Of a DNA stretch of 64,000 bases, positions 8,742 to 17,052 are shown piece after piece. How positions within the stretch are numbered: the first letter of the stretch is position 1; each line of letters starts with the position of its first letter. This stretch comes from Congeria kusceri. Lineage: Eukaryota > Mollusca > Bivalvia > Myida > Dreissenidae. The notes under the pieces were generated by a model. It was not told the origin of the DNA. It saw nothing but the letters and a program-made list of their open reading frames with translations, and searched no databases. The DNA is taken from positions 50,166,081 through 50,230,080 of the forward strand of contig CM051034.1 of the NCBI GenBank assembly GCA_027627225.1. The letters are read 5' to 3'. The position numbers and the translations under genes were made by a program.

Positions 8742-9110
8742 ATGAATCGAAAAAGAAAAACAACGCAAGATGAGTATTTACCAACTTTAAAGAAACCTCG
8801 GGTGCATAGCCACGACGAGAAAGTAGAAATTGCAAAACGGATGTTTATGGCTTTGAATCCGAGCGAATTTTTGTACGTGCTAAACAGCATTGGATTTCCG
8901 CGAAGTCGATTTTTGCACATAATGAGAAGTCATAGAATGCATTTACAATGGGTTATGTCAGAGGTGTTTGACGCGTGGTATCAGGTTGCAAGGACAGTTG
9001 GTCGATCATATGGCGTAAAACCAATAACGTTGTTAGAGTATTTGATGAAACATGGCAAAAAAGTGAAATTGTACGAGTTGGCCCTGTCAGAATCAAAACA
9101 AATGTTGTGA
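8742..9110 (+). CDS. Small protein with death-fold-like domain, 122 aa
   Basis: Start at the first ATG (8742); the frame upstream is open only through TTG. The N-terminus is basic (MNRKRKTTQD, LKKPRVHS) and may be a nuclear signal. Residues about 38-116 follow the spacing of a death domain: a helix with FLYVLNSIGFP, a helix reaching FDAWYQVA, then GVKPITLLEYLMKHGKKVKL, like the typical W...L...L...G...L pattern at the end of death domains. The same pattern occurs in the C-terminal part of the OTU-like protein at 41573-42547 (ELIGYP, FSEWYQEA). Death-fold proteins assemble apoptotic and inflammatory signalling complexes, and small viral copies often block them. The domain call is from pattern only. 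Confidence 0.5.
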   Translation: MNRKRKTTQDEYLPTLKKPRVHSHDEKVEIAKRMFMALNPSEFLYVLNSIGFPRSRFLHIMRSHRMHLQWVMSEVFDAWYQVARTVGRSYGVKPITLLEYLMKHGKKVKLYELALSESKQML

Positions 9111-9175
9111 TCGAAGACACACTGAGAATTGTGTATTTACTTGATTGCTTGTTGAAATGATTTAATACATCAAAA

Positions 9176-10807
9176 ATGATGATATTCTTGCTGTGTGTGT
9201 GTTGTTCATTGCTTGCTATAGTATCTCCCAAAATGTGCTTTCAAGCAAATATCGATGCTCTCCCGATACACATTAGAAACGGAACCTTTAGCATAGAAGT
9301 TCTCATCAACGATGTGTCGAAATTAACTGAAATGTTTACGCAAACACCCGGTAGACAAAATGCAGAGTATGGTGTCAATGAAAATAGACTCATTTTGTAC
9401 ACATCAATTCCTGACCAAATGTATAAATCAATGGAAGAGTTAGTTCGAAGAATCAACATGGTAATCAACATCAAGATGTGGATGCCATTTTACTCTACTA
9501 AATCGAATCTATCAGTTTCGTACTCAGATTCAACAAAACACTTTTGTATTGAAAAGAGCGACAATGTTCAGATACAATTCAGTTCAAACATATGTATACA
9601 CATTGGCTGCCAACACCAGTTAGACAGTAGTATTCACCATGGCTCAACAACATTGAAAAATGCTGTAGAATTGTTACTGAAAAACGTCGATTCAAAAATC
9701 CAGAATGAAATGGCGCCATGTGTGTGTCAAAACTGTGACAAAGACAAAGTTGTTGGATTAGTAGTTTTGGGCGATTGCTACTATATTCATATCAATGACA
9801 GATTTTCGTATGCGTACACTGGAGTAAAACAGTTCACGGGAGGATTGGACGTTGACATTGCAGATGGCTTGACCGCTCAGTTAACATCTCAATTCTTTAG
9901 CCGTTTCAAATACCCAGTTATAAACTATAACTTTATTGGTAGCAAATTGTTTCAAACAAATGCAACATCAACAAAAACGTGTCTCAAATTGGATATTGCG
10001 TCAAGTTACATCTACGAAGACGAATTATTGAATAGATGCAAGGAAGAACCATCAATTGTACAAACTGATATATATGATCTCACGACAACTAGTCATACGA
10101 TGGATATTTTGAGAGACTACGGCTTGGGTGTTGCACCAGAATCATGTGTTGATGTTCAAGACAGTGCTGTAATAGGAAACAACAAATGCTTTTATTTCAT
10201 GAACGTCAACGAATTCTGTACCATTGCCAGTATTCAAAACGCAGAAGAATACGATGCGTTTGAACGTTTTGCTTTACACAAATCCATGAACGTTGCTACG
10301 AGTATCTGTGGCTTAATTAGCGAAGCAAAATCAATCACGTCTTATTCAACGTGTGTATTCGGTTTGCATGATAACCCATATCAAACATTTGTTGTCCATA
10401 TCAATCCCATATTTTTTAGAAATGAGTTCATTAAAACGTTCTTTTCATCGAGTCGATTAGATGCTGGTTTTTATCTCGTTGATATCATACGACGAAGAAT
10501 GGAATACTTTCCGTCGTATGATTCTGCCATCGATGCGGTTAACAATAGGTACGGCTTGTTTGAAAGAAAACATTTGTGTGAAAGAGATCTGGTGCATGAC
10601 AAAAAGGCAGTATATTCAAAGGAACGCCTCATATCTCCCAAACCCCTTACTACAACTACTACTACGATACCCATTGACATAGAAGACACACACATTCCGT
10701 CGAAAAATCAGAATTCAATTACGGTGATCATGATTGTGTTAATATGCATCTTTGTATTTGTTGCTCCTATAGTTGCATGTATTTGGGTTTACTGTAATAG
10801 AAAGTAG
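9176..10807 (+). CDS. Type I membrane glycoprotein, 543 aa, with shared Cys module
   Basis: N-terminal signal peptide (MMIFLLCVCCSLLAIV), large cysteine-rich ectodomain, a threonine/proline-rich stalk near residues 490-505 and a C-terminal membrane span (about 515-538) followed by the short tail YCNRK. Residues about 180-200 contain CVCQNCDKDKVVGLVVLGDC, a module also found in the proteins at 26516 and 36998. Beyond it the ectodomain aligns in pattern with the 26516 product over most of that protein's length (for example FVVHINPIFF versus FIVNFDPTNI), so the two are paralogues; this one is membrane-anchored. Likely an envelope protein. No known fusion or receptor-binding family recognised. 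Confidence 0.75.
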   Translation: MMIFLLCVCCSLLAIVSPKMCFQANIDALPIHIRNGTFSIEVLINDVSKLTEMFTQTPGRQNAEYGVNENRLILYTSIPDQMYKSMEELVRRINMVINIKMWMPFYSTKSNLSVSYSDSTKHFCIEKSDNVQIQFSSNICIHIGCQHQLDSSIHHGSTTLKNAVELLLKNVDSKIQNEMAPCVCQNCDKDKVVGLVVLGDCYYIHINDRFSYAYTGVKQFTGGLDVDIADGLTAQLTSQFFSRFKYPVINYNFIGSKLFQTNATSTKTCLKLDIASSYIYEDELLNRCKEEPSIVQTDIYDLTTTSHTMDILRDYGLGVAPESCVDVQDSAVIGNNKCFYFMNVNEFCTIASIQNAEEYDAFERFALHKSMNVATSICGLISEAKSITSYSTCVFGLHDNPYQTFVVHINPIFFRNEFIKTFFSSSRLDAGFYLVDIIRRRMEYFPSYDSAIDAVNNRYGLFERKHLCERDLVHDKKAVYSKERLISPKPLTTTTTTIPIDIEDTHIPSKNQNSITVIMIVLICIFVFVAPIVACIWVYCNRK

Positions 10808-10864
10808 CCATTATTTAGTCGGATAAAAAACCACATAGTTTTGACAGTAGTCGTCAGTTGTGCA

Positions 10865-13033
10865 ATGAATTCCGAAGATGTAGCACTAGAATTTATGCGC
10901 AAATATTTGAATGCGCCATCCCTTACGAATTTTAGATATCTGTTAAACGTTTACCCACATTTGAAATCTTGTGATTTTGAGGATGTTGCTTTCAACATGT
11001 ATAATCAACACAATGTATTGTACAATGGGTTTCTGAATTTGATGTCGTCAACGCTAGTTGACAAGAAATTGTATAACCCGATCAATAAATCATTCATAAC
11101 CGATGACTGCTTCTCAAATTGGAATTTGCTAATCATGCGATCCTTCTACTATTTCAAAATGTTTTTCCCAGCTATGATTTTCTTTTTTCAAAACCCAAAT
11201 TTTGACTGCTATTTAGAGAGTGCAAGAAAATTGATTTTGAATCGTTATTCGATAAATATATTTTCCAAAAGCAGAGAAGAATACGATTTGTGCGAAGGTT
11301 GGAGACTAAAAGTGAAATTTCTTCGAAGTGAATATCTTAAATCCTGTTTCTACCCATTCAATGTTATCAACAATAAACTTCTCACAGATACGCGCGATAC
11401 AACAGTTAAGGCCAAAACAATTGCTGTTAACTACGAAGATGTTGAACATATCGCAACGATCATCTACAAAAACTATGCCTTTATGATCAAGGGAAGACCG
11501 TTCATCATTTGCAAAGAAAAGACAATGAGCTTGAAATTTGCCAACCTATACAAACTTAAGTTTACAGCACCTTTGAACGCGAAAGCATTTTTGGGAACAT
11601 ACTCAATCGAAACCAACGTACCTTTGTACTTCCTTTTCAGGCGCGAGAAAGATCTCAAAACGTTAGTGCAAATTCACAACGTTTATGCTTGTTCTGGTCA
11701 ATGTTCAACTATTGCAGAAATTCCACTACCCGCTGAAAAGGAAAGCGTTGCTAGCAAAACGGTGTATAACCTGGATGATTTCGTTCAACATTTGTCTGCA
11801 ATATACACTAGCAAGAAGCACAATTGTAAACCGTCTTTCGAGCCTATTTGTAAACGCACATTAACACAGTATTTGGAAAAAACTGGATTCATCTCAGTGT
11901 ACGATTTGAAAGACTATAAATCATTAGCATATGTCAAAAACAGGGTAATTCATCTTACTACAATGTTCAAACGGCCTATGCTGAGAAAACCGTTTTTCGA
12001 GAAAAAAGGAAAGCCACTTGTCAAAGTAGAAAAGATGGTAAAAAACATCACGATGACACGATACAAAACAGAAACGTCGAATCTAGACAACATATCGTTC
12101 AACATAAACTATCAGGGACCTCTTAGTACTTTACAGTTAGCGCTTGCTCGTTTTCTAAACGAAAATGGCAATTGCAAGATTTCGAACAAAATATGGGTGA
12201 GTAACGTCTGTACTACACTGGATTCGATACATTCTGGAATTTTAAATACGCACGACTATAGGCGCGCGTGTCTGGGCAACGATGATCGAATGTCGTATCA
12301 GATGATAAACTTCCCAGCAATAGTAACGTTATTCAATCAAGCTAATTCGGCACAATCGATAATCAACAACAGAACATCACTGAATACCTGTAGAATGTAT
12401 GGCGATGAATTGAAACAGAGTTTGATAAAATGTGTCGACTTCATCAAATCAAATAGTGAAAATGATCCAGAACTTGTAGAAATGTTTTACCAAATCGAGC
12501 GAAAAAGCTGTGAACTCCTTCCAAGGAACACGATAACACTTTTGCATCTGTTAAACCTGTTCAAAGAATCTAAAGGGTTTTCAACACAAGACATAGTTCG
12601 TCTCTTTACAAAAGATATCGTGTGTTCTAGGTTACTCATGACCTCGAATAGATCATTTTGTGTTTCGAATTTGTACAAAAAATCATACAAATCAGATGCT
12701 GTTGAAAACATTAGCGTTAAATCTGTAAAGTACGATAGAGTACAACCACCGCTGATCATAAACAGAAAAAGATTGTATCGTCAAATCAAGAAGAAGTTCA
12801 CAGACGTTGGATCATTAAGCAAAAAAATATTCCATCAGCGTGGACGGAATGCCAATTTGGTCGATATCATTCTCAACTCCAAAGATGCATTTTTTCTAAG
12901 TAAGAATTGTCTCGATTTGCTCAACAAACTACATACAAAGTACAAGCATTTTCCATCAACAAAATCGGAGCTTGAAATCATTCGCGAATTCCTGTCAGAA
13001 GAAATGGCATATTACCCCGTATTATTTTTCTAA
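10865..13033 (+). CDS. Large hypothetical protein, 722 aa
   Basis: The frame is open back to a TTG at 10841, but the ATG at 10865 is chosen; ATAAAAA about 40 bases upstream may serve as its TATA element. The product is soluble, basic and mixed alpha/beta, with aromatic-rich patches (SFYYFKMFFPAMIFFF near residue 100) and lysine-rich segments around residues 375-395 (KKGKPLVKVEKMVKN). No motif was recognised. Its size and position upstream of terminase would be compatible with a capsid or packaging component, but nothing in the sequence shows this. Confidence 0.7.
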   Translation: MNSEDVALEFMRKYLNAPSLTNFRYLLNVYPHLKSCDFEDVAFNMYNQHNVLYNGFLNLMSSTLVDKKLYNPINKSFITDDCFSNWNLLIMRSFYYFKMFFPAMIFFFQNPNFDCYLESARKLILNRYSINIFSKSREEYDLCEGWRLKVKFLRSEYLKSCFYPFNVINNKLLTDTRDTTVKAKTIAVNYEDVEHIATIIYKNYAFMIKGRPFIICKEKTMSLKFANLYKLKFTAPLNAKAFLGTYSIETNVPLYFLFRREKDLKTLVQIHNVYACSGQCSTIAEIPLPAEKESVASKTVYNLDDFVQHLSAIYTSKKHNCKPSFEPICKRTLTQYLEKTGFISVYDLKDYKSLAYVKNRVIHLTTMFKRPMLRKPFFEKKGKPLVKVEKMVKNITMTRYKTETSNLDNISFNINYQGPLSTLQLALARFLNENGNCKISNKIWVSNVCTTLDSIHSGILNTHDYRRACLGNDDRMSYQMINFPAIVTLFNQANSAQSIINNRTSLNTCRMYGDELKQSLIKCVDFIKSNSENDPELVEMFYQIERKSCELLPRNTITLLHLLNLFKESKGFSTQDIVRLFTKDIVCSRLLMTSNRSFCVSNLYKKSYKSDAVENISVKSVKYDRVQPPLIINRKRLYRQIKKKFTDVGSLSKKIFHQRGRNANLVDIILNSKDAFFLSKNCLDLLNKLHTKYKHFPSTKSELEIIREFLSEEMAYYPVLFF

Positions 13034-13077
13034 CGCCTTAAAAGACTCATACTTAAAACATCTACCATCAGTTAACA

Positions 13078-13596
13078 ATGGCTTGTGAAGGTTGCAGCCG
13101 CGAAATCAGCGAGTTAAGCGATTCTCTTCAAGAAGAGGTGTTGCGTGGGTGTGAAGGTTGCAGCCGCGAAATCAGCGAGTTAAGCGATTCTCTTCAAGAA
13201 GATGTGTTGCGTGGGTGTGAAAAATACAATGATTGGTCAGATTACTTTCAAGATTGTATCCACAATATGTTAGAAACGGTGGTACAAAACTACTACACGC
13301 TCGTTAACAAGGGCGAAGACACATCTTTGCAGTGTAGTTTGATCAATGCGTATTCCCGGAATTACACCTATATCACAAAAAAACAGCCAACTATCGAAAA
13401 ACTGTGTGCATGCTTTGGAATGTTAAACAACACTTTGTATCACGAAAAGGAATATAGTTTCGAACTGAAGAAATTGTTCGGATGTGTAATGCATGGCGTG
13501 TTTCCCAATCACTATAGAAGATACGCTCATCTCGAGAACCGACTGGACAATTGCGCTGAAGAGCTGTTGCAGCGAGTGTTAGAAAAATTTGTATAA
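13078..13596 (+). CDS. Hypothetical protein, 172 aa, with N-terminal tandem repeat
   Basis: Begins with two 22-residue repeats (CEGCSREISELSDSLQ, then EEVLRG or EDVLRG) starting at residue 3, followed by the first residues of a third copy (CEKYN). Each repeat has a CxxC-like pair (CEGC) and a short amphipathic helix. The rest (residues 50-172) is helical with several cysteines and no known motif. TTAAAAG about 40 bases upstream of the ATG may be its TATA element. It sits between a large unknown gene and terminase, all on the plus strand. Not recognised. Confidence 0.7.
   Translation: MACEGCSREISELSDSLQEEVLRGCEGCSREISELSDSLQEDVLRGCEKYNDWSDYFQDCIHNMLETVVQNYYTLVNKGEDTSLQCSLINAYSRNYTYITKKQPTIEKLCACFGMLNNTLYHEKEYSFELKKLFGCVMHGVFPNHYRRYAHLENRLDNCAEELLQRVLEKFV
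13084..13215 (+). repeat. Two tandem 66-base coding repeats
   Basis: Copies at 13084-13149 and 13150-13215 differ by a single base near their ends (GAGGTG versus GATGTG). The period of 66 keeps the frame (22 residues). Near identity, including third positions, points to a recent duplication. Confidence 0.9.
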
Positions 13597-13632
13597 GAAC
13601 ATTACTGCGTTGGTTTTTATGTTTGATTAGTC

Positions 13633-15741
13633 ATGTATATTGTTGACTACAATAACCGAATAATAAATGTACCATTGTACGAATGGGCTTGTTCTTGTAA
13701 CTCAACCTTAGATACGTCTATGAATACTATACTGTGGAGTAAATTGCCGTTTTATTCCAACATTGTTGGTGATTTGATATATCGAGAAGAAAGCTTCCTT
13801 TGGCAGACTTTGTTCTTAAAGAAGGCAAGCGATTTTCTCAAACCAGTAAACTATTTCAATAACATTCAGCAAAAACGCCAACCATCTCCTCTTGTCCGCG
13901 AGTCAAGCAATGCTCATTCCGTAAAAGAAACAATGTCGATCATACTACAGCATAAACCAAACTATCTCGACTTTATGTTCGTGTATCATAGAATAGCTAA
14001 GGAGGAGGACATATATTACGAGATGTTCCAAAAGTCCTTCTTTTATGAAATGTTTTTCCATTTGCTCAAGAAGGAACCCATAATCAACAATGCAGTTATG
14101 TTAGCTGTTGGTGAGAAATATATGGGTCTAGACGTAAACGAATCGTTTCTAGAAGACGTGAAGGAGTTCTATTCTCATAAATACGCTTACCAAATTATAC
14201 CTCGAAGACATGGAAAAACATTTATGACTGGGTCTGCCTTTGTAGCACTGTTGTTCACTTTTCTAACGTGTGGTATGCGATTGGGCTACTATTCGCACAC
14301 AAAGGACTTGGCACAAACTGTCAAAAACTATGTTATCACAAAATGCAAGGAATGGAGCGAGAAATTAACGCATTCGCGATACAATATCATGACTCCAACA
14401 GACTCGGTCGTTGTCAAAATCATCAGCGATCAACACGGGACAATTTTTACGAATGCCAATAAAGATGATGACTTTAATTGCTTGGCCAAGTTCAAAAGTG
14501 CACGAAACGATAACGCTCTGAGAGGCGATGATCTTCACATTTTAATTGTGGATGAAGCGTTTTCAATCAACAAATGTCGATTTGGTACCATCTTAGCTCA
14601 TGGTCAAAAAGCTGATAACAAGATCATATTTTTAACATCACCCGTGAATCATAAAGTGGACGAAATGTGTGAAATCACAACCAATTTGAAAAGTAGAAAA
14701 GACATAAATCTGTATCATGTCTACTATTTCTGTAACAACGAGGAACACTTAAAGTACGCTTCAAAATACCCAGCATGTCCAAATCTGATTTTCTATAAAC
14801 CAGACCATATAAACATAAACGAAACAAATAGGTTTCTGTCAAACTTGTTGGCGCATTCGACGTCAAGCTTTGAGGATGAACTGGGTATCGTGCCGGCATC
14901 GTATACCAAAAATAAGAATGGTGGTGGAAAACTCTGTCCATTTTCAGACAGGCTATTATCGTACATGAAATACAACGTTAACATAATCGACGATTCGACT
15001 TGTGTGAGCAACGTGTTTATTTACATGGATCCAAATTATTGCGATTCGCTCAGCAGCGGAATAGGTATTGTCGCTAGTGGTTTAACACAAGATGAAACGT
15101 TGTGTGTATTGTATTTAGACCACAAGTTTATCGAATCTGAGGAATTGGGCAAAGCGAATGAAATCATGATTAAAATGATTTTGCACTGTGTATATCATTT
15201 AGAAAAAGTGTCAATTTCATCTTCTAAAAAACGATACATCACTGGAGAGCAAAAGCCTTCGAAGAGAAAATACTTCATTGCTGTGGAAAACAACGCTCAA
15301 AGAAACAATTGTGTGAATATATACGATAAGGTAAAAGAGTGTTTGAGATGTACCGATATTGAAGCTTATTTGTACTATTCCGCAGTTGAGAATCGCATCA
15401 CTAAAGAGCTCCATAAACAAGCTGGCTATAGTTTACTAAACAAATTGTCCATATTTACACAGACTATAGAATATATGAACGAACATCTTATTTGGTTTTC
15501 GAGTTTATTGACCTCATATTATTTGAACAAACAAGGCATAAACGAAATCGAATATTTGTATCAGAATATGATGCAGTTCAAGTTCAGCCCAGTCGAAAGG
15601 AAATTCAGTGGAAAAGGCACACATTCCACTGACGACGTTCCAGACAGTTTGATAGGAAGCGGATATTTCTCGTTATCTCACCACTGGGCTGTCATGAAAT
15701 CAAATTGGATTGCACTTGCTTGTTGGGTAAATGTAAAATAA
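13633..15741 (+). CDS. Terminase large subunit (DNA packaging ATPase/nuclease), 702 aa
   Basis: Herpesvirus/tailed-phage terminase motor that translocates DNA into capsids and cuts concatemers. A Walker A-type motif IPRRHGKT lies at about residues 189-196 and Walker B HILIVDEAF at about 303-311. Following the RNase H-like nuclease fold are FIYMDPNY (Asp about 465), FIAVENN (Glu about 551) and STDDVPDS (Asp about 667), the three acidic metal-binding positions. The whole protein is one uninterrupted frame, whereas Herpesviridae and alloherpesvirus terminase genes are split by introns. ATG at 13633, 36 bases after the previous gene. The stop codon lies inside an AATAAA poly(A) signal. This is one of the most secure calls in the window. 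Confidence 0.95.
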   Translation: MYIVDYNNRIINVPLYEWACSCNSTLDTSMNTILWSKLPFYSNIVGDLIYREESFLWQTLFLKKASDFLKPVNYFNNIQQKRQPSPLVRESSNAHSVKETMSIILQHKPNYLDFMFVYHRIAKEEDIYYEMFQKSFFYEMFFHLLKKEPIINNAVMLAVGEKYMGLDVNESFLEDVKEFYSHKYAYQIIPRRHGKTFMTGSAFVALLFTFLTCGMRLGYYSHTKDLAQTVKNYVITKCKEWSEKLTHSRYNIMTPTDSVVVKIISDQHGTIFTNANKDDDFNCLAKFKSARNDNALRGDDLHILIVDEAFSINKCRFGTILAHGQKADNKIIFLTSPVNHKVDEMCEITTNLKSRKDINLYHVYYFCNNEEHLKYASKYPACPNLIFYKPDHININETNRFLSNLLAHSTSSFEDELGIVPASYTKNKNGGGKLCPFSDRLLSYMKYNVNIIDDSTCVSNVFIYMDPNYCDSLSSGIGIVASGLTQDETLCVLYLDHKFIESEELGKANEIMIKMILHCVYHLEKVSISSSKKRYITGEQKPSKRKYFIAVENNAQRNNCVNIYDKVKECLRCTDIEAYLYYSAVENRITKELHKQAGYSLLNKLSIFTQTIEYMNEHLIWFSSLLTSYYLNKQGINEIEYLYQNMMQFKFSPVERKFSGKGTHSTDDVPDSLIGSGYFSLSHHWAVMKSNWIALACWVNVK

Positions 15742-15742
15742 A
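15737..15742 (+). terminator. Poly(A) signal overlapping the terminase stop
   Basis: AATAAA spans the TAA stop at 15739-15741, so the mRNA would have almost no 3' untranslated sequence before the signal. Confidence 0.55.
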
Positions 15743-15791
15743 TATATGCATGTAACATGTTGGATATTGTTTTGTTTCACACATACAAGTT

Positions 15792-16979
15792 ATGGCAAAC
15801 AATATTGATATGTTCGATGATTACAACGACGAAAACGCTGCACCTTGCGACGAATTTGATTTGTTGAGCAATGTTCAGTTGTTTGTGAAGGCAATTGAGA
15901 ATCAAGATCGTATGATGATCCAACAATGTCTAACCCATTTCAGTCAAGGCACTATAGAAAACAAATTTCGATTTGTCAACTCTATAGGTATTGATCAGGA
16001 TAACGGTGCTCACCAGCGACTTGTGCTAGAAATCTTGGATATTTTGACATGGGCACCAACAAGTCAAATATCGAAAATCAAAATCAATCCGCAGTTGAGT
16101 GAAACACATCGAGATTTGGAGGAATATCAAAATGAGATACTTAGCTTTCGGTCAGATATGGTGCCGATACATAGCAGTTACGATGCACCACACGTTGTTC
16201 TTTCGTTCAGTGCTAACGAGAAAACATACTTTGCAAAATATTTCAATGGTTCGAGGTGGTGTAAACTTCAAATGCATGAGCATGTGCTATCCAGTCTACC
16301 AGATCTGAACGAACATCAGTTTGCGATTGTTGGTAACGAACTTTGGTACATCAGTGATAACTTTTTGTACAATCTGGATTTGTTTACCGAACGACCGATA
16401 ATATATTATATTTTGCCCCAACCGATTCCGAGAGATACACAGCTATGCAAAAGTGGTGACACCTTGATCATTCTGTCGAGAGAAAAGAAAATCGCAGAAG
16501 TAATTCCAAAAGCATCAGTTAATCAGCCTTTTGAAGTTACTACATGGTACGAATTGCGACGAAACGAGTATGATATTCAGTTGTCAAATGAAGATTTCAC
16601 CACGTTCAAAATACAACTGAGATATTTGCGAAACTGTGTAAATGTGTGCTTTTGTGACAAACGTGACAGTTTGTACCACATGGACAACAATACTGTTGGT
16701 GAATACTCTATTATTCAAAATGCGTGCTTGTATCGAAAGAGTTATGTTGACTCTTCGCATGTGAAATATGACATTCCGAAAGATAATCGCGACAATTGCT
16801 TGTACGTACTGATTGACAAAGCAACTCTGGAACAATTCCTGAACCAGTTCAATTCATCTTCTAGTAGATACAAACGCAAACACAACAACGATGTCGGTGA
16901 AGAGAGAAAGAAACGCTCTCGTCAAACCGATATTGTTGATCAAATGAATACACTTGTCGATCGTATGGAAATGAAATAA
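15792..16979 (+). CDS. Propeller-like protein of the OTU-like family, lacking the OTU domain, 395 aa
   Basis: Residues about 130-355 share motifs with the C-terminal regions of the OTU-like proteins: YFAKYFNGSRWCKL (compare YFGQYFNGETWCSL in the 42653 protein), NELWYISDN, and a final CLYVLIDKATLEQFL. This is likely a kelch-like propeller or similar repeat fold. The first 110 residues are helical and may match the BACK-like part of its relatives; no OTU motif is present. The C-terminus carries a basic, likely nuclear localisation sequence (YKRKHNN, ERKKRSRQ). ATG at 15792. The stop codon is embedded in AATAAA. Possibly a substrate-recognition module acting with the OTU-like paralogues (inference). 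Confidence 0.65.
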   Translation: MANNIDMFDDYNDENAAPCDEFDLLSNVQLFVKAIENQDRMMIQQCLTHFSQGTIENKFRFVNSIGIDQDNGAHQRLVLEILDILTWAPTSQISKIKINPQLSETHRDLEEYQNEILSFRSDMVPIHSSYDAPHVVLSFSANEKTYFAKYFNGSRWCKLQMHEHVLSSLPDLNEHQFAIVGNELWYISDNFLYNLDLFTERPIIYYILPQPIPRDTQLCKSGDTLIILSREKKIAEVIPKASVNQPFEVTTWYELRRNEYDIQLSNEDFTTFKIQLRYLRNCVNVCFCDKRDSLYHMDNNTVGEYSIIQNACLYRKSYVDSSHVKYDIPKDNRDNCLYVLIDKATLEQFLNQFNSSSSRYKRKHNNDVGEERKKRSRQTDIVDQMNTLVDRMEMK

Positions 16980-16980
16980 A
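16975..16980 (+). terminator. Poly(A) signal overlapping the stop of the 15792 gene
   Basis: AATAAA includes the TAA stop at 16977-16979, the same arrangement as at the end of terminase. Confidence 0.5.
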
Positions 16981-17011
16981 CCAACATATTCTCAAATAAC
17001 TGTGTTTTTTG

Positions 17012-17020
17012 TATATATAA
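17012..17020 (+). promoter_or_regulatory. TATA box of the 17053 gene
   Basis: TATATATAA lies 33-41 bases upstream of the ATG at 17053. It supports that ATG over the upstream GTG at 17002, which would lie before the TATA element. Confidence 0.65.
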
Positions 17021-17052
17021 CGTTTGAGTCTTGTTGTGTTTTACCAGCAGCT

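Noticed and set aside
9111..9175. Extra small gene between 9110 and 9176
   Set aside because: Only 65 bases; the overlapping frames on both strands are shadows of the flanking genes.
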